DNA from: Streptomyces sp. NBC_00083
GTDB taxonomy: Bacteria; Actinomycetota; Actinomycetes; Streptomycetales; Streptomycetaceae
Length of the DNA stretch: 64,000 nt
Direction of reading: 5' to 3'
NCBI RefSeq assembly: GCF_026343295.1
Contig: NZ_JAPELY010000001.1
Coordinates: forward strand, 930,001 to 994,000
The notes below the pieces were generated by a model. The model was not told where the DNA came from and ran no database searches. It worked only from the letters and a program-made list of their open reading frames with translations. Every line of letters starts with the position of its first letter. The stretch's first letter is position 1. Below are positions 40,139 to 48,663 of the stretch, piece after piece. Position numbers and translations under genes: made by a program.

Positions 40139-42724
40139 GTGCTGAAGACCTCCCCCGCGGAACAGGCGGCGACGACCGAACGGAGCAGTCGGCCCCGCCC
40201 GAAGATCCTCGGAGCGCAGACGATCGCCGCGACCCTGTCGGCAGTGATCTCCATGGGTGCCTACTGCCTCGCGATGGCCGTCCACGGCACATACCCGTTC
40301 GGGTCGCGTTCACGCGCGGTCAACGACCTGGGCAACCAGTTCGTGCCCTTCCACGCGCACCTGTGGGACCTCCTGCGCGGGGACGCCTCGGGAGACCTGT
40401 TCTTCAACTGGAACAGCGGCTTCGGCGTCCCCTTCCTCGGGGACTTCTTCACCTATCTGATGAACCCCTTCTCCTGGCTCGTCCCGCTGTTCCCGCGCGA
40501 CCAGGTCGAAATACCGGTCTTCCTGGTCACCGTGGTCAGCGCCGGCCTCGCCGCGTTCCTCATGACCGTCCTGCTCGGACGCCTGCACCCCGGCTCGCCC
40601 TGGCTGCGCGGCCTGCTCTCGGTCGGCTACGCCGTCAGCGCGTGGATGATCTCGGACGGCTTCTCCGACCCCATGTGGATGTGGGGCATGGCCGCCTTCC
40701 CGCTCCTCGGCATCGCCTCCGACTGGTGCCTGCGCGGCCGGCACTGGATCCTCGGCACCCTCCTCGTCTTCGCCGCGTGGGCCGGCAACTTCTACATCGC
40801 CGCCATGGCCACCATCGGCATGGGCCTCGTCTTCGTCGTCCGCCTGCTCCTGGAGGACACCCCCGCGCGGCAGCGGCTGAACGCCCTGCTGCGGGCCGGC
40901 GCGATGACCGCGACCGGGATCCTGCTCGCCGCCCCCGTCCTGACCGTCGGCCTCAAGGCGAGCAAGCTCTCGCAGCCCGCGCCCGACGCCACCTACCAGG
41001 GCCCGCCCGGCTACGCCGACTACCTGGCGCACCTGCTCCCCGGCGGACTGCTCGCCCCCGCGCCGCAGGTCTCCGTCGGCATCCTGCCGCTGCTCCTCGT
41101 CTTCACCCTGCCGTTCGTGCGGCGGGTGCCGGGCAAGGAGCGGATCGCCTGGTGCGTGCTGCTCGTCCTGGTCGCGCTCTCCTACGTCTGGACGCCGACG
41201 ATCCTGCTCTGGCACGGCCTGGCCATGCCGAACGGCAGCCCGTACCGCGCCTCCATCGCGCTGACCGCGATGCTCGTGATCGTCGCCTGGATGGCGCTGG
41301 CCCGCCGCCCGCACCCCAAGGAGCTCCTGTACGGAGCCGTCGTGACCGCCGTCGTGGTGGCGCTCGGCGCCCGCAGCATCTACATGGTGCGCGCGGCCTG
41401 GATCCTCACCATCGGCGGCGGCGTGCTCGTCCTCGCGCTGCTCGTGCTCCTGTACCGCCACCGCGGCGACCGGGGCCCCCGCATCGCCCTGACCGGCCTC
41501 CTCGCCTGCACCGTGTTCCTGTCCACGGCGTACACCGTCTTCTCGGTCACCTCGATCCGTGACGCCAAGTCCTGGTGGGCGCCGAAGCGGACCCTGGACG
41601 CCCACTCGCTCGCCGCCCGCGCCGCGGTCCGGGCCCACGACGACTGGCCCGCCACGCGCAGCGACCCCGGCCCGCACGAGTACGCCAACAACGACCCGAT
41701 GCTGCTCGGCGGCGAGGGCGGCTCGTACTACAGCAGCTACGTTCCGGCGAAGACCGCCGAGGCGCTGCAGTCCCTCGGCGCCGGCTGGTACATCCAGGGC
41801 CGGCACACCCTCAGCTTCACCGACCCCGTCGGCCGCGCGATCATGGGCGTCAGCAGCTATCTGGACTGGGCCAAGAACCCCGACGGGTTCGTCCAGCACT
41901 CCGTCGCCGCGCCGCCCGTGGTCACCCTGCGGCCCGGCCGGACCACCGACACCGGAGCCCACGACGCCTCGGTCTACGCCCGCCAGGAGCGGGTGCTCGG
42001 GGCCACCGTCTACGACGTGCCCGCCCTCGCCCCCGCCGGCGGCCCGCCGGCCACCCCCGGGCCGAGCGGCGAGCTGCATCTGCCCGGCACCACCACGGGC
42101 TCCAAGTGGACCTCGTTCACCGCCAGTTGCACCCCCGGCGCCGAGGCGTACTGGTACGCGCCCTGGTACGCGGGCAGCGTCCAGGCGCTCGGCAGGACCC
42201 AGGAGCAGCACGGCCGCGCCACCATGACCAGCAACACCCTGCTCCCGCTCGGCACCGTCCCGGCCACGGGCAAGTTCACCGTCGCGTTGGGCACGCACAA
42301 GGCGCAGGACATCCCGCGGTTCCCGGTCGGGTGCCTGAACCCTGCGAAGCTCAAGGCCGCCGTCCAGGAACTCAAGGCCACGGCCCCGCTGAAGGTGACG
42401 GCCGGGGGACACTCGATCGCCGCCACCTTCCGCAAGGGCACCACCGGCACCGCCGTCATCTCCACGCCCGCCGTCACCGGCTGGCAGTGCTCGGTCGACG
42501 GGGGCGCCGCACGGGCCCCCGGTACGCTGGGCGGGTTGATGGCCGTGGATCTCGGCGACGGCGGATCCCGGGTCTCGTGTTCCTTCCAGACTCCCGGGCT
42601 CAAGCCCGGACTCCTGGCGAGCGGCCTGGCTCTGCTGGTGCTGCTCGCCGTGGGGGTCGGCGCGGTGCTCCGCGTCCGGTCGTCCCGTACCTCCCCCCTC
42701 TCTTCTTCCCACGGAAAGCGCTGA
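40139..42724 (+). CDS. YfhO family membrane glycosyltransferase
   Basis: A GT-C type transferase that uses a polyprenyl-phosphate sugar on the outer membrane face. The 861-residue protein has about twelve membrane helices to residue 480, an extracytoplasmic C-terminal domain and a last helix near 835-855. Asp63 in AVNDLGNQFVPF, at the end of the first helix, is in the place of the GT-C catalytic acid. In Firmicutes YfhO works with CsbB (GtrB-like) and GtcA (GtrA-like); the same two partners follow here with overlapping ends. GTG 40139 has GAGAAGG upstream. The stop overlaps the next ATG (ATGA). Confidence 0.88.
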   Translation: MLKTSPAEQAATTERSSRPRPKILGAQTIAATLSAVISMGAYCLAMAVHGTYPFGSRSRAVNDLGNQFVPFHAHLWDLLRGDASGDLFFNWNSGFGVPFLGDFFTYLMNPFSWLVPLFPRDQVEIPVFLVTVVSAGLAAFLMTVLLGRLHPGSPWLRGLLSVGYAVSAWMISDGFSDPMWMWGMAAFPLLGIASDWCLRGRHWILGTLLVFAAWAGNFYIAAMATIGMGLVFVVRLLLEDTPARQRLNALLRAGAMTATGILLAAPVLTVGLKASKLSQPAPDATYQGPPGYADYLAHLLPGGLLAPAPQVSVGILPLLLVFTLPFVRRVPGKERIAWCVLLVLVALSYVWTPTILLWHGLAMPNGSPYRASIALTAMLVIVAWMALARRPHPKELLYGAVVTAVVVALGARSIYMVRAAWILTIGGGVLVLALLVLLYRHRGDRGPRIALTGLLACTVFLSTAYTVFSVTSIRDAKSWWAPKRTLDAHSLAARAAVRAHDDWPATRSDPGPHEYANNDPMLLGGEGGSYYSSYVPAKTAEALQSLGAGWYIQGRHTLSFTDPVGRAIMGVSSYLDWAKNPDGFVQHSVAAPPVVTLRPGRTTDTGAHDASVYARQERVLGATVYDVPALAPAGGPPATPGPSGELHLPGTTTGSKWTSFTASCTPGAEAYWYAPWYAGSVQALGRTQEQHGRATMTSNTLLPLGTVPATGKFTVALGTHKAQDIPRFPVGCLNPAKLKAAVQELKATAPLKVTAGGHSIAATFRKGTTGTAVISTPAVTGWQCSVDGGAARAPGTLGGLMAVDLGDGGSRVSCSFQTPGLKPGLLASGLALLVLLAVGVGAVLRVRSSRTSPLSSSHGKR

Positions 42725-43716
42725 TGATGAAGCTGTCGGTCGTTGTCCCCTGCTACAACGAAGACGCGGTCATTGACCAGTTCGACGCCAAGACGCGCAG
42801 CGTGCTCGACACCCTGGGGGTGGAGTACGAGATCTGTTACGTCGACGACGGCAGCCGCGACAAGACGCTCCTGCACCTGCGGGACCTGGCCGAAAAGCAC
42901 CCCGACGCCACCCGCTACGTCTCCTTCAGCCGCAACTTCGGCAAGGAGGCCGGCATGCTCGCCGGGCTGCGCGAGGCCACCGGCGACGCCGTGGTCATCA
43001 TGGACGCCGACCTCCAGCACCCGCCGGAGCTCATCGGGCGGATGATCGACCTCTACCAGCTCGGCCACGACCAGATCATCGCCCGCCGCACCCGCGAGGG
43101 CGACAAGAAGGTCCGCTCGGCGCTGAGCAGCATCTACTACCGCGCGGTCAACAAGTGGGTCGACGTCGAACTCACCGACGGCGTGGGCGACTTCCGCATG
43201 CTGTCGCGTCCCGCCGTGGACGCGCTGCTGTCGCTGGGCGAGTACAACCGCTTCTCCAAGGGCCTGTTCTCCTGGATCGGCTTCGACACCGTCACCTTCG
43301 ACTACCAGAACGCCCAGCGCGAGGCCGGCGAGACCAAGTGGAAGTTCGGCTCCCTGCTGAACTACGGCATGGACGGCCTGATCTCCTTCAACAACCGTCC
43401 GCTGCGCCTGGCGATCTGGCTCGGCGTCCTGCTCGCCGGCGTCGGCGCGGCCTACGCCCTGTGGATCACCGTCGCCGCCATCGCCTACGGCGTGAGCACC
43501 CCGGGTTACGTCACCCTCGTCGCGATCATCGTGGGCCTCGGCGGCGTCCAGATGATGATGCTGGGCCTGATCGGCGAGTACATCGGCCGCATCTACTACG
43601 AGACCAAGCGCCGCCCGCACTTCCTGGTCAAGGAGGCGCACGGCTTCCCGGGCAAGCCGGAGGGCGTCCAGCGGCGCGCCCCGCTGCGCGACGAGCAGAC
43701 GCACAAGGTGGTCTGA
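42724..43716 (+). CDS. Polyprenyl-phosphate glycosyltransferase, GtrB/CsbB/DPM1-like
   Basis: The 330-residue protein has a GT2 catalytic domain with VDDGSRDKT and D94-A-D96 (IMDADLQHPPE) and two C-terminal membrane helices (about 230-258 and 265-292). This is the GtrB/CsbB layout, which loads a sugar onto undecaprenyl phosphate on the cytoplasmic face. Its ATG overlaps the YfhO stop and its stop overlaps the next ATG, so the three proteins are made in step. A second ATG follows immediately at 42727. Confidence 0.92.
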   Translation: MMKLSVVVPCYNEDAVIDQFDAKTRSVLDTLGVEYEICYVDDGSRDKTLLHLRDLAEKHPDATRYVSFSRNFGKEAGMLAGLREATGDAVVIMDADLQHPPELIGRMIDLYQLGHDQIIARRTREGDKKVRSALSSIYYRAVNKWVDVELTDGVGDFRMLSRPAVDALLSLGEYNRFSKGLFSWIGFDTVTFDYQNAQREAGETKWKFGSLLNYGMDGLISFNNRPLRLAIWLGVLLAGVGAAYALWITVAAIAYGVSTPGYVTLVAIIVGLGGVQMMMLGLIGEYIGRIYYETKRRPHFLVKEAHGFPGKPEGVQRRAPLRDEQTHKVV

Positions 43717-44144
43717 TGCCCAGTCAGCTCGGGCAGGTGATCCGCTTCGGCTTCGTCGGCGGCGTCAACACCTGTACTTTCTACGCGTTCTACTGGCCCC
43801 TGCTCCACTGGGCGGGCCTGCCGTACTTCCTCGCGTACACCATCGCCTTCCTGCTGAGCATGGTCGGCTCGTTCTTCCTCAACACCTACTTCACCTACCG
43901 CACCAAGCCGAGCTGGAAGAAGTTCCTGCTCTTCCCGCTCACCAACGTCACCAACTTCGCGGTGCAGAGCGCCGGGCTCTTCGCGCTGGTGCACTGGGTC
44001 GGCATGAACAAGACGATCGCCCCGCTGGTCGCCGCCGTGGTCGCGATCCCGTTCACCTATGTGCTGTCCCGTCGCATTCTGGTGCCCCGCGGGCAGGACA
44101 CCGACGAGCCCGAGACGGCGGCGCCCAGGATCCCGGTGAAGTAG
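43716..44144 (+). CDS. GtrA family membrane protein (candidate lipid-linked sugar flippase)
   Basis: A 142-residue protein with four membrane helices and the family motif RFGFVGGVNT near the N-terminus and NTYFTYR at 57-63. GtrA/GtcA proteins are thought to flip the polyprenyl-phosphate sugar made by GtrB-type enzymes so that a GT-C enzyme can use it. The gene overlaps the upstream stop by 1 nt (TGATG). Confidence 0.9.
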   Translation: MPSQLGQVIRFGFVGGVNTCTFYAFYWPLLHWAGLPYFLAYTIAFLLSMVGSFFLNTYFTYRTKPSWKKFLLFPLTNVTNFAVQSAGLFALVHWVGMNKTIAPLVAAVVAIPFTYVLSRRILVPRGQDTDEPETAAPRIPVK

Positions 44145-44195
44145 CGGGCGCACCGCACCCCGGACGTGCGCGGCCGTACCGCACCCCGGACGCAC

Positions 44196-44230
44196 GAAGG
44201 GGCGGACACCATCGCGGTGTCCGCCCCTTC
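44196..44230. terminator. Bidirectional terminator after the GtrA gene
   Basis: A perfect 15-bp stem (44196-44210 with 44216-44230) with an ATCGC loop lies between convergent genes. Confidence 0.85.
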
Positions 44231-44243
44231 GCACGTGCGCGTC

Positions 44244-46451
44244 CTACACGCGGCTCCCGGCGCCCTCTTTCACCGCCGCGCCCCACTCGCCGAACCCGGC
44301 GCCCGGCCTGCTCTGACGGGTGGCGTACAACCGGCCGTCCGTGCCGAGCACCACGAGCACGCCCCGGCCCGCCGAGTCCTGCGCCACGCCCGGTATCCCC
44401 ACGAACTGCATGCCGGGCTCCTCCCAGCCGTCCGGCTTCGCCGAGTCGTGCGAGGAGGGGACCACCCGGCCCTGGTCGTCCCTGGCCGCCAGCACCATGG
44501 GGGAGCCGGTCCCGGTGAGCCGGGTCACCGCGACCCGCCCGTACCCGCCCATCGGCGTTCGCCGCCCCACCTTCCACGGCCCCGTCGGACCGGCCGGGGA
44601 GGCGACGGCCACCTGCGCGGTGCCGGCCTGGCGGTAGACCGCGCAGACGCCGCCCTTGCCGTCCGCGGCCAGACTCACCGCGCTGCCCGAAGGCGTCAGA
44701 CCCGTCGGCGCGGACAGCCGGGGCACATCACCGGGGGCCGGCGCCATCCAGTGCAGCACCGTCTTGGCGATCGGCGCCACCACGTGGAGCCGGCCCGCGC
44801 GGTCGACCAGCGCGTCGATCCCCTCCACCACCAGCGGGTGCACCGGCGGCTTGCCCTCCGGGTGGTCCAGGAGCCGCCACGGGCTCCAGCCCTTGCCGCC
44901 GCGCCCGCTGCGCAGCGCGACGTCGCCCGCCCAGTTGCGCGCCACGACGTGCACCGTGCCGTCCGGGCCGACCGCGGTCGCCGGAAAGCCCGTCTCCAGC
45001 GTCTTCTCGGCGACCGTGTCGGGCGCCCCGAGCGAGCTCCACGCGCCGAACTTCGGCACCCCGTCGGCGCCGATCCCGATCTGTGCGACACAGACCAGCT
45101 CCTTGTGGTGCTTCTGCCCGCGGAACGGCAGCACCGTACGCACGGCGAACAGCTGAAGCGTTCCGTCCGGGTGGCGCGCGACCTCCACCTGCGGGTCGAG
45201 CGGGCCGCCCGCGCTGCCCACCGCGTCGAACGGCCCGACCCACGGGCCCTTGCCCGCCGCCTGCTCGACCCAGCAGCGCACCGCGCCGTTGAGCACCGCG
45301 AACGCCGCGAGCCGGCCGTCCTTGAGCGGCGCGACCCAGCGCGAGGTGCCCGGGGCGCGGGTGCGGGTGCCGCGCGCCCAGCCGGCGCCGCCGCCCTTGA
45401 GGCCGTTGGGGCCCACCTTCAGGTCGCCGCAGCCCGCCGGGTCTCCGCAGTCGCGGTGGTCCACCCAGCCGTAGGCGTTGAGGAGCTGGGAGTTGCGCCG
45501 GGTCGCCGCCGCGTCGAGGGACGGCGGCGTGTAATTGGTGGGGTAGCCGACGTAGTTGGACACCGAGGCCGCGCGGCCCTTGCCGCGGCCCCAGTAGCGC
45601 TCCATCGCGGCCTGCATGAACTGCGCCGACGACGTGTGGTCCTGATGGTCCAGATAGCTCAAGCCGCGCAGTATCGTCGGCGCGCTCATCATCGCCACCG
45701 TCTCGCGCGGCGCGTGCATGGGCGTCGGGTCCAGGGTCCGTATCACCGTCGGATTGACCCGGGCGATCGTCGCCGCCAGGGCGTCGATGATCTGGTCGCG
45801 CGTGTAGGCGCGCGGCATCCGCACCGTGCTGCCCGTGCCCGGCAGGGTGGGCAACTCCTTGATGGCGCCCAGCCACAGACCCCGCAGGCTGACCGGGCGC
45901 GGCACGCTCACATAGCGCGCCTCGCACAGCCCCATGTAGATCAGCTGGACGTGCGGCGCCGCCTGGAGGTAGTGCAGCTCGGAGCGGAACCCGGGCAGCA
46001 GCTCGACCGGCTCCACCGTCCACGGGCTGTTGTCGTCGCCCGTCGCCATCAGGGCGTTGGCGGCGCGCAGCCCGTTGATCCGGGCCCGCGCGAACCCCGG
46101 CCGGTCGGTGCGCATCGTCTTGAACTGGGGGGACTTGCCCGGCGCGTTGCGTCCGTCCGACTCGCCGCTGGTCATGCACACCGTCACCGAGAGGGAGCCG
46201 CTGCGTATCGACTGCTCCAGGTCCGGGTTCATGAAGTAGATGCTGTCGTCGGCGTGCGCGATCACATGCAGATACGCCTGATCGGCCGAGTCGGAGGCGG
46301 GCTTTCCGGTCGTGGTGCCGGTGGACGAGGCCGAGTCACCGGAGCCGCCGCGTGGCGCGAGCCACTGCCATCCGCCGTAGGCGAGAGGCGCCGCCACGAG
46401 GCCGCCCCCGGCGACCTGCAGCAGACGTCGGCGAGGTGGTGACGACGGCAT
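44244..46451 (-). CDS. PIG-L family deacetylase with Tat-type signal and beta-propeller-like domain
   Basis: A probably secreted 735-residue protein. Residues 5-30 (PPRRRLLQVAGGGLVAAP) look like a twin-arginine signal. The PIG-L N-acetylsugar deacetylase domain (about 58-330) carries the zinc motif as H66-A-D-D69, a variant of the common HPDD, and a second His in DHQDHTS. The C-terminal 350 residues have repeated WxxP/VVAR units like a sugar-binding propeller. An AAGGAG site 8 nt before ATG 46451 fixes the start. Its place beside the wall polymer genes suggests it trims N-acetyl groups on a surface glycan; that is inference. Confidence 0.85.
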   Translation of the reverse strand: MPSSPPRRRLLQVAGGGLVAAPLAYGGWQWLAPRGGSGDSASSTGTTTGKPASDSADQAYLHVIAHADDSIYFMNPDLEQSIRSGSLSVTVCMTSGESDGRNAPGKSPQFKTMRTDRPGFARARINGLRAANALMATGDDNSPWTVEPVELLPGFRSELHYLQAAPHVQLIYMGLCEARYVSVPRPVSLRGLWLGAIKELPTLPGTGSTVRMPRAYTRDQIIDALAATIARVNPTVIRTLDPTPMHAPRETVAMMSAPTILRGLSYLDHQDHTSSAQFMQAAMERYWGRGKGRAASVSNYVGYPTNYTPPSLDAAATRRNSQLLNAYGWVDHRDCGDPAGCGDLKVGPNGLKGGGAGWARGTRTRAPGTSRWVAPLKDGRLAAFAVLNGAVRCWVEQAAGKGPWVGPFDAVGSAGGPLDPQVEVARHPDGTLQLFAVRTVLPFRGQKHHKELVCVAQIGIGADGVPKFGAWSSLGAPDTVAEKTLETGFPATAVGPDGTVHVVARNWAGDVALRSGRGGKGWSPWRLLDHPEGKPPVHPLVVEGIDALVDRAGRLHVVAPIAKTVLHWMAPAPGDVPRLSAPTGLTPSGSAVSLAADGKGGVCAVYRQAGTAQVAVASPAGPTGPWKVGRRTPMGGYGRVAVTRLTGTGSPMVLAARDDQGRVVPSSHDSAKPDGWEEPGMQFVGIPGVAQDSAGRGVLVVLGTDGRLYATRQSRPGAGFGEWGAAVKEGAGSRV

Positions 46452-46756
46452 CGGGCACGCTCCTTGTTGCATCCATGCGCCCCGATTCCCCCGGGAGCCC
46501 GCCATGGAGTTGTTCGATCAGTCATCAGAAGGGAGGGGGTAGCGGCGCAGGAGGTTTCACTTCCGACCTGAAATTTGCCTCGTCGGTACAAAGCCGCACG
46601 CTATGGCCATGTGGGCTTCAACACCCCAGCGGCCCACAGCTTCCCCAGTTTTCATACTTTTTCGATCTTAATGACTCTCCGTCCGGTCCCGTTGAGGCTG
46701 TCCGCCGGCTGGGACTTCCAAGCGCCGCGCCGCCGTCCTGGCATAGATTTCACCGT
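46452..46756. promoter_or_regulatory. Divergent gap upstream of proB
   Basis: A 305-nt region between the deacetylase and proB with an AT-richer centre (about 46560-46690) that includes a TTTTCATACTTTTTC tract and a hairpin of GTGGGC with GCCCAC near 46610-46640. An in-frame extension of proB into this stretch lacks Streptomyces codon bias, so I treat it as non-coding. Confidence 0.5.
46744..46749 (+). promoter_or_regulatory. -10 element of proB, leaderless
   Basis: TAGATT ends 7 nt before GTG 46757; there is no ribosome binding site. Confidence 0.55.
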
Positions 46757-47884
46757 GTGACAGTGGCAAGGCAGCAGGTGGCTCAGGCCCGCCGCATCGT
46801 AGTCAAGATCGGGTCGTCCTCACTCACCACGGCGTCCGGCGGCCTCGACGCGGACCGCGTGGACGCCCTCGTCGACGTGCTCGCCAAGGCGCGCGGCGGC
46901 GGCGAGAAGGACATCGTCCTCGTGTCGTCCGGCGCCATCGCCGCCGGCCTCGCCCCCCTTGGCCTGCGCCGCCGCCCCAAGGACCTCGCCCGCCAACAGG
47001 CCGCCGCCAGCGTCGGCCAGGGCCTCCTCGTCGCCCGCTACACCGCCTCCTTCGCCCGCTACGGCGTGCGCGTCGGACAGGTGCTGCTCACCACCGACGA
47101 CACCAGCCGCCGCGCCCACTACCGCAACGCCTACCGCACCCTCGACCAGCTCCTGGCCATGGGCGCGCTCCCCGTCGTCAACGAGAACGACACGGTCGCC
47201 ACCGACGAGATCCGCTTCGGCGACAACGACCGCCTCGCCGCGCTCGTCGCCCACCTGGTCCGCGCCGACCTGCTCGTCCTCCTCTCCGACGTCGACGGCC
47301 TCTACGACGGCGACCCGTCGAAGCCCGGCACCTCCCGCATAGACGAAGTGCGCGGACCCGAGGACATCGCCCACGTCCAGATCGGCAGCGCGGGCAAGGC
47401 CGGCGTCGGCACCGGCGGCATGGTCACCAAGGTCGAGGCCGCCCGCATCGCCGCCGCCGCGGGCATCCCCGTCGTCCTCACCTCCGCGAGCCAGGCCGCC
47501 GACGCGCTCGCCGGGCGCGCCACCGGCACCCACTTCCACCGCACCGGACGCCGCTCGGCCGACCGGCTCCTGTGGCTGGCCCACGCCTCCACCCCGCAGG
47601 GCGCCCTCGTCCTCGACGACGGAGCCGTACGGGCCGTCGTCGAAGGCCACAAGTCGCTGCTCCCCGCCGGGATCGCCGCCGTCGAGGGCGATTTCGCCGC
47701 GGGCGATCCGGTCGAACTGCGCGACCTCCAGGGCCGGCCCGTCGCCCGCGGCCTGGTCACCTTCGACGCCAAGGAGATCCCCCAGCTGCTCGGCCGCTCC
47801 ACCCACGACCTCGCGCGCGAGCTCGGCCCCGGCTACGAGCGCGAAGTCGTACACAGGGACGATCTGGTCGTCCTGCACCCCTGA
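46757..47884 (+). CDS. proB: Glutamate 5-kinase
   Basis: First step of proline synthesis, phosphorylating the gamma-carboxyl of glutamate. The 375-residue protein has the amino-acid-kinase start VVKIGSSSLT, the SSGAIAAG and NENDTVAT motifs and a C-terminal PUA domain from about 280. GTG 46757 is chosen because it lies 7 nt after a -10 box and because the upstream in-frame sequence is not coding-like. proA follows after one intervening gene. Confidence 0.95.
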   Translation: MTVARQQVAQARRIVVKIGSSSLTTASGGLDADRVDALVDVLAKARGGGEKDIVLVSSGAIAAGLAPLGLRRRPKDLARQQAAASVGQGLLVARYTASFARYGVRVGQVLLTTDDTSRRAHYRNAYRTLDQLLAMGALPVVNENDTVATDEIRFGDNDRLAALVAHLVRADLLVLLSDVDGLYDGDPSKPGTSRIDEVRGPEDIAHVQIGSAGKAGVGTGGMVTKVEAARIAAAAGIPVVLTSASQAADALAGRATGTHFHRTGRRSADRLLWLAHASTPQGALVLDDGAVRAVVEGHKSLLPAGIAAVEGDFAAGDPVELRDLQGRPVARGLVTFDAKEIPQLLGRSTHDLARELGPGYEREVVHRDDLVVLHP

Positions 47885-48037
47885 AACGGCTGAAAGTCCA
47901 GCCTCAGGACAGACACCTTCAGGAAAACCGCCCCGCGCCCGGCCTCGGGCTGGTCAACTTTGAGGCGGGGGTACGCGCGGACCGGCGATCCGCGCAGTAC
48001 CGCACCGCATCGCACACATCAGCACAGGAGGCCGCCG

Positions 48038-48496
48038 GTGAGACGAGCGCGCCCGGGAGCGGCGCCCCGAGGGACGACGGCTGAGCGGACCCTGACCAGC
48101 GTGGGGACGGGGGCCGACGTCGAACGCGGAGCAGCACCCGACGAGCCCGGGGACCTCCCCAGGCTGTGGCACATCACGCTCAGCGTCTCGGGGGCCGAGG
48201 CGCCGCTGAAGGAGGTCCGCCGCGGCCTCGAACAGCTCGCCCACGACCACCCGTTCCTGCTGACCAGCCGTTACGCCAACGACCACGCCGAGATCCGCTA
48301 CTGGGAAGAGGCCCGCGACCTGCACGACGCGGCCGCCGTCGCCCTGCGCCTGTGGGGCGAGCACCGCTCCACCGCCAGGCTCCCGCCCTGGGAGATCGTC
48401 GGCCTCGAAGTGATCGACCGCGGCACCTACCACCAGCGGCTCGCCGAGGGATACGGCCCGCCACCGGCCGCGCCCGTCGGCGTCCACCCCTTCTGA
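48038..48496 (+). CDS. Conserved small cytoplasmic protein between proB and proA
   Basis: A 152-residue protein, function unknown. The first 45 residues are disordered; from about 46 a compact alpha/beta domain begins ([32 protein letters not shown]) with conserved [18 protein letters not shown] and [11 protein letters not shown] segments. GTG 48038 is supported by CAGGAGG 6 nt upstream; GTG 48101 would give a shorter protein without a ribosome binding site. The position between proB and proA is kept in Streptomyces, so a link to proline metabolism is possible but unproven. Confidence 0.82.
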   Translation: MRRARPGAAPRGTTAERTLTSVGTGADVERGAAPDEPGDLPRLWHITLSVSGAEAPLKEVRRGLEQLAHDHPFLLTSRYANDHAEIRYWEEARDLHDAAAVALRLWGEHRSTARLPPWEIVGLEVIDRGTYHQRLAEGYGPPPAAPVGVHPF

Positions 48497-48651
48497 CCCT
48501 TCTGACCCTTCTGATCCTTGTCGCCCCGCTCACCCTGCTGACCCACCGCGCCCGCCTCCCGGCCCCGTCCCCTCCGGCCGGCCCGGCCGGCCCCGCTTCC
48601 GCCCCCGTCTCGGGAAGTGGAACCGGGGCGAAACGCCCGGCCGTCGCCCAT

Positions 48652-48657
48652 TACCCT
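48652..48657 (+). promoter_or_regulatory. -10 element of proA, leaderless
   Basis: TACCCT ends 6 nt before ATG 48664. Confidence 0.55.
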
Positions 48658-48663
48658 GCGGAC

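Noticed and set aside
42710..42730. A frameshift between the YfhO and GtrB-like genes
   Set aside because: The overlap ATGA is a normal translational-coupling junction and both proteins have complete domains.
48481..48515. Three tandem TTCTGACCC/TTCTGATCC units after the proB-proA intervening gene
   Set aside because: A simple 9-bp slippage repeat at the stop codon; no sign of function.
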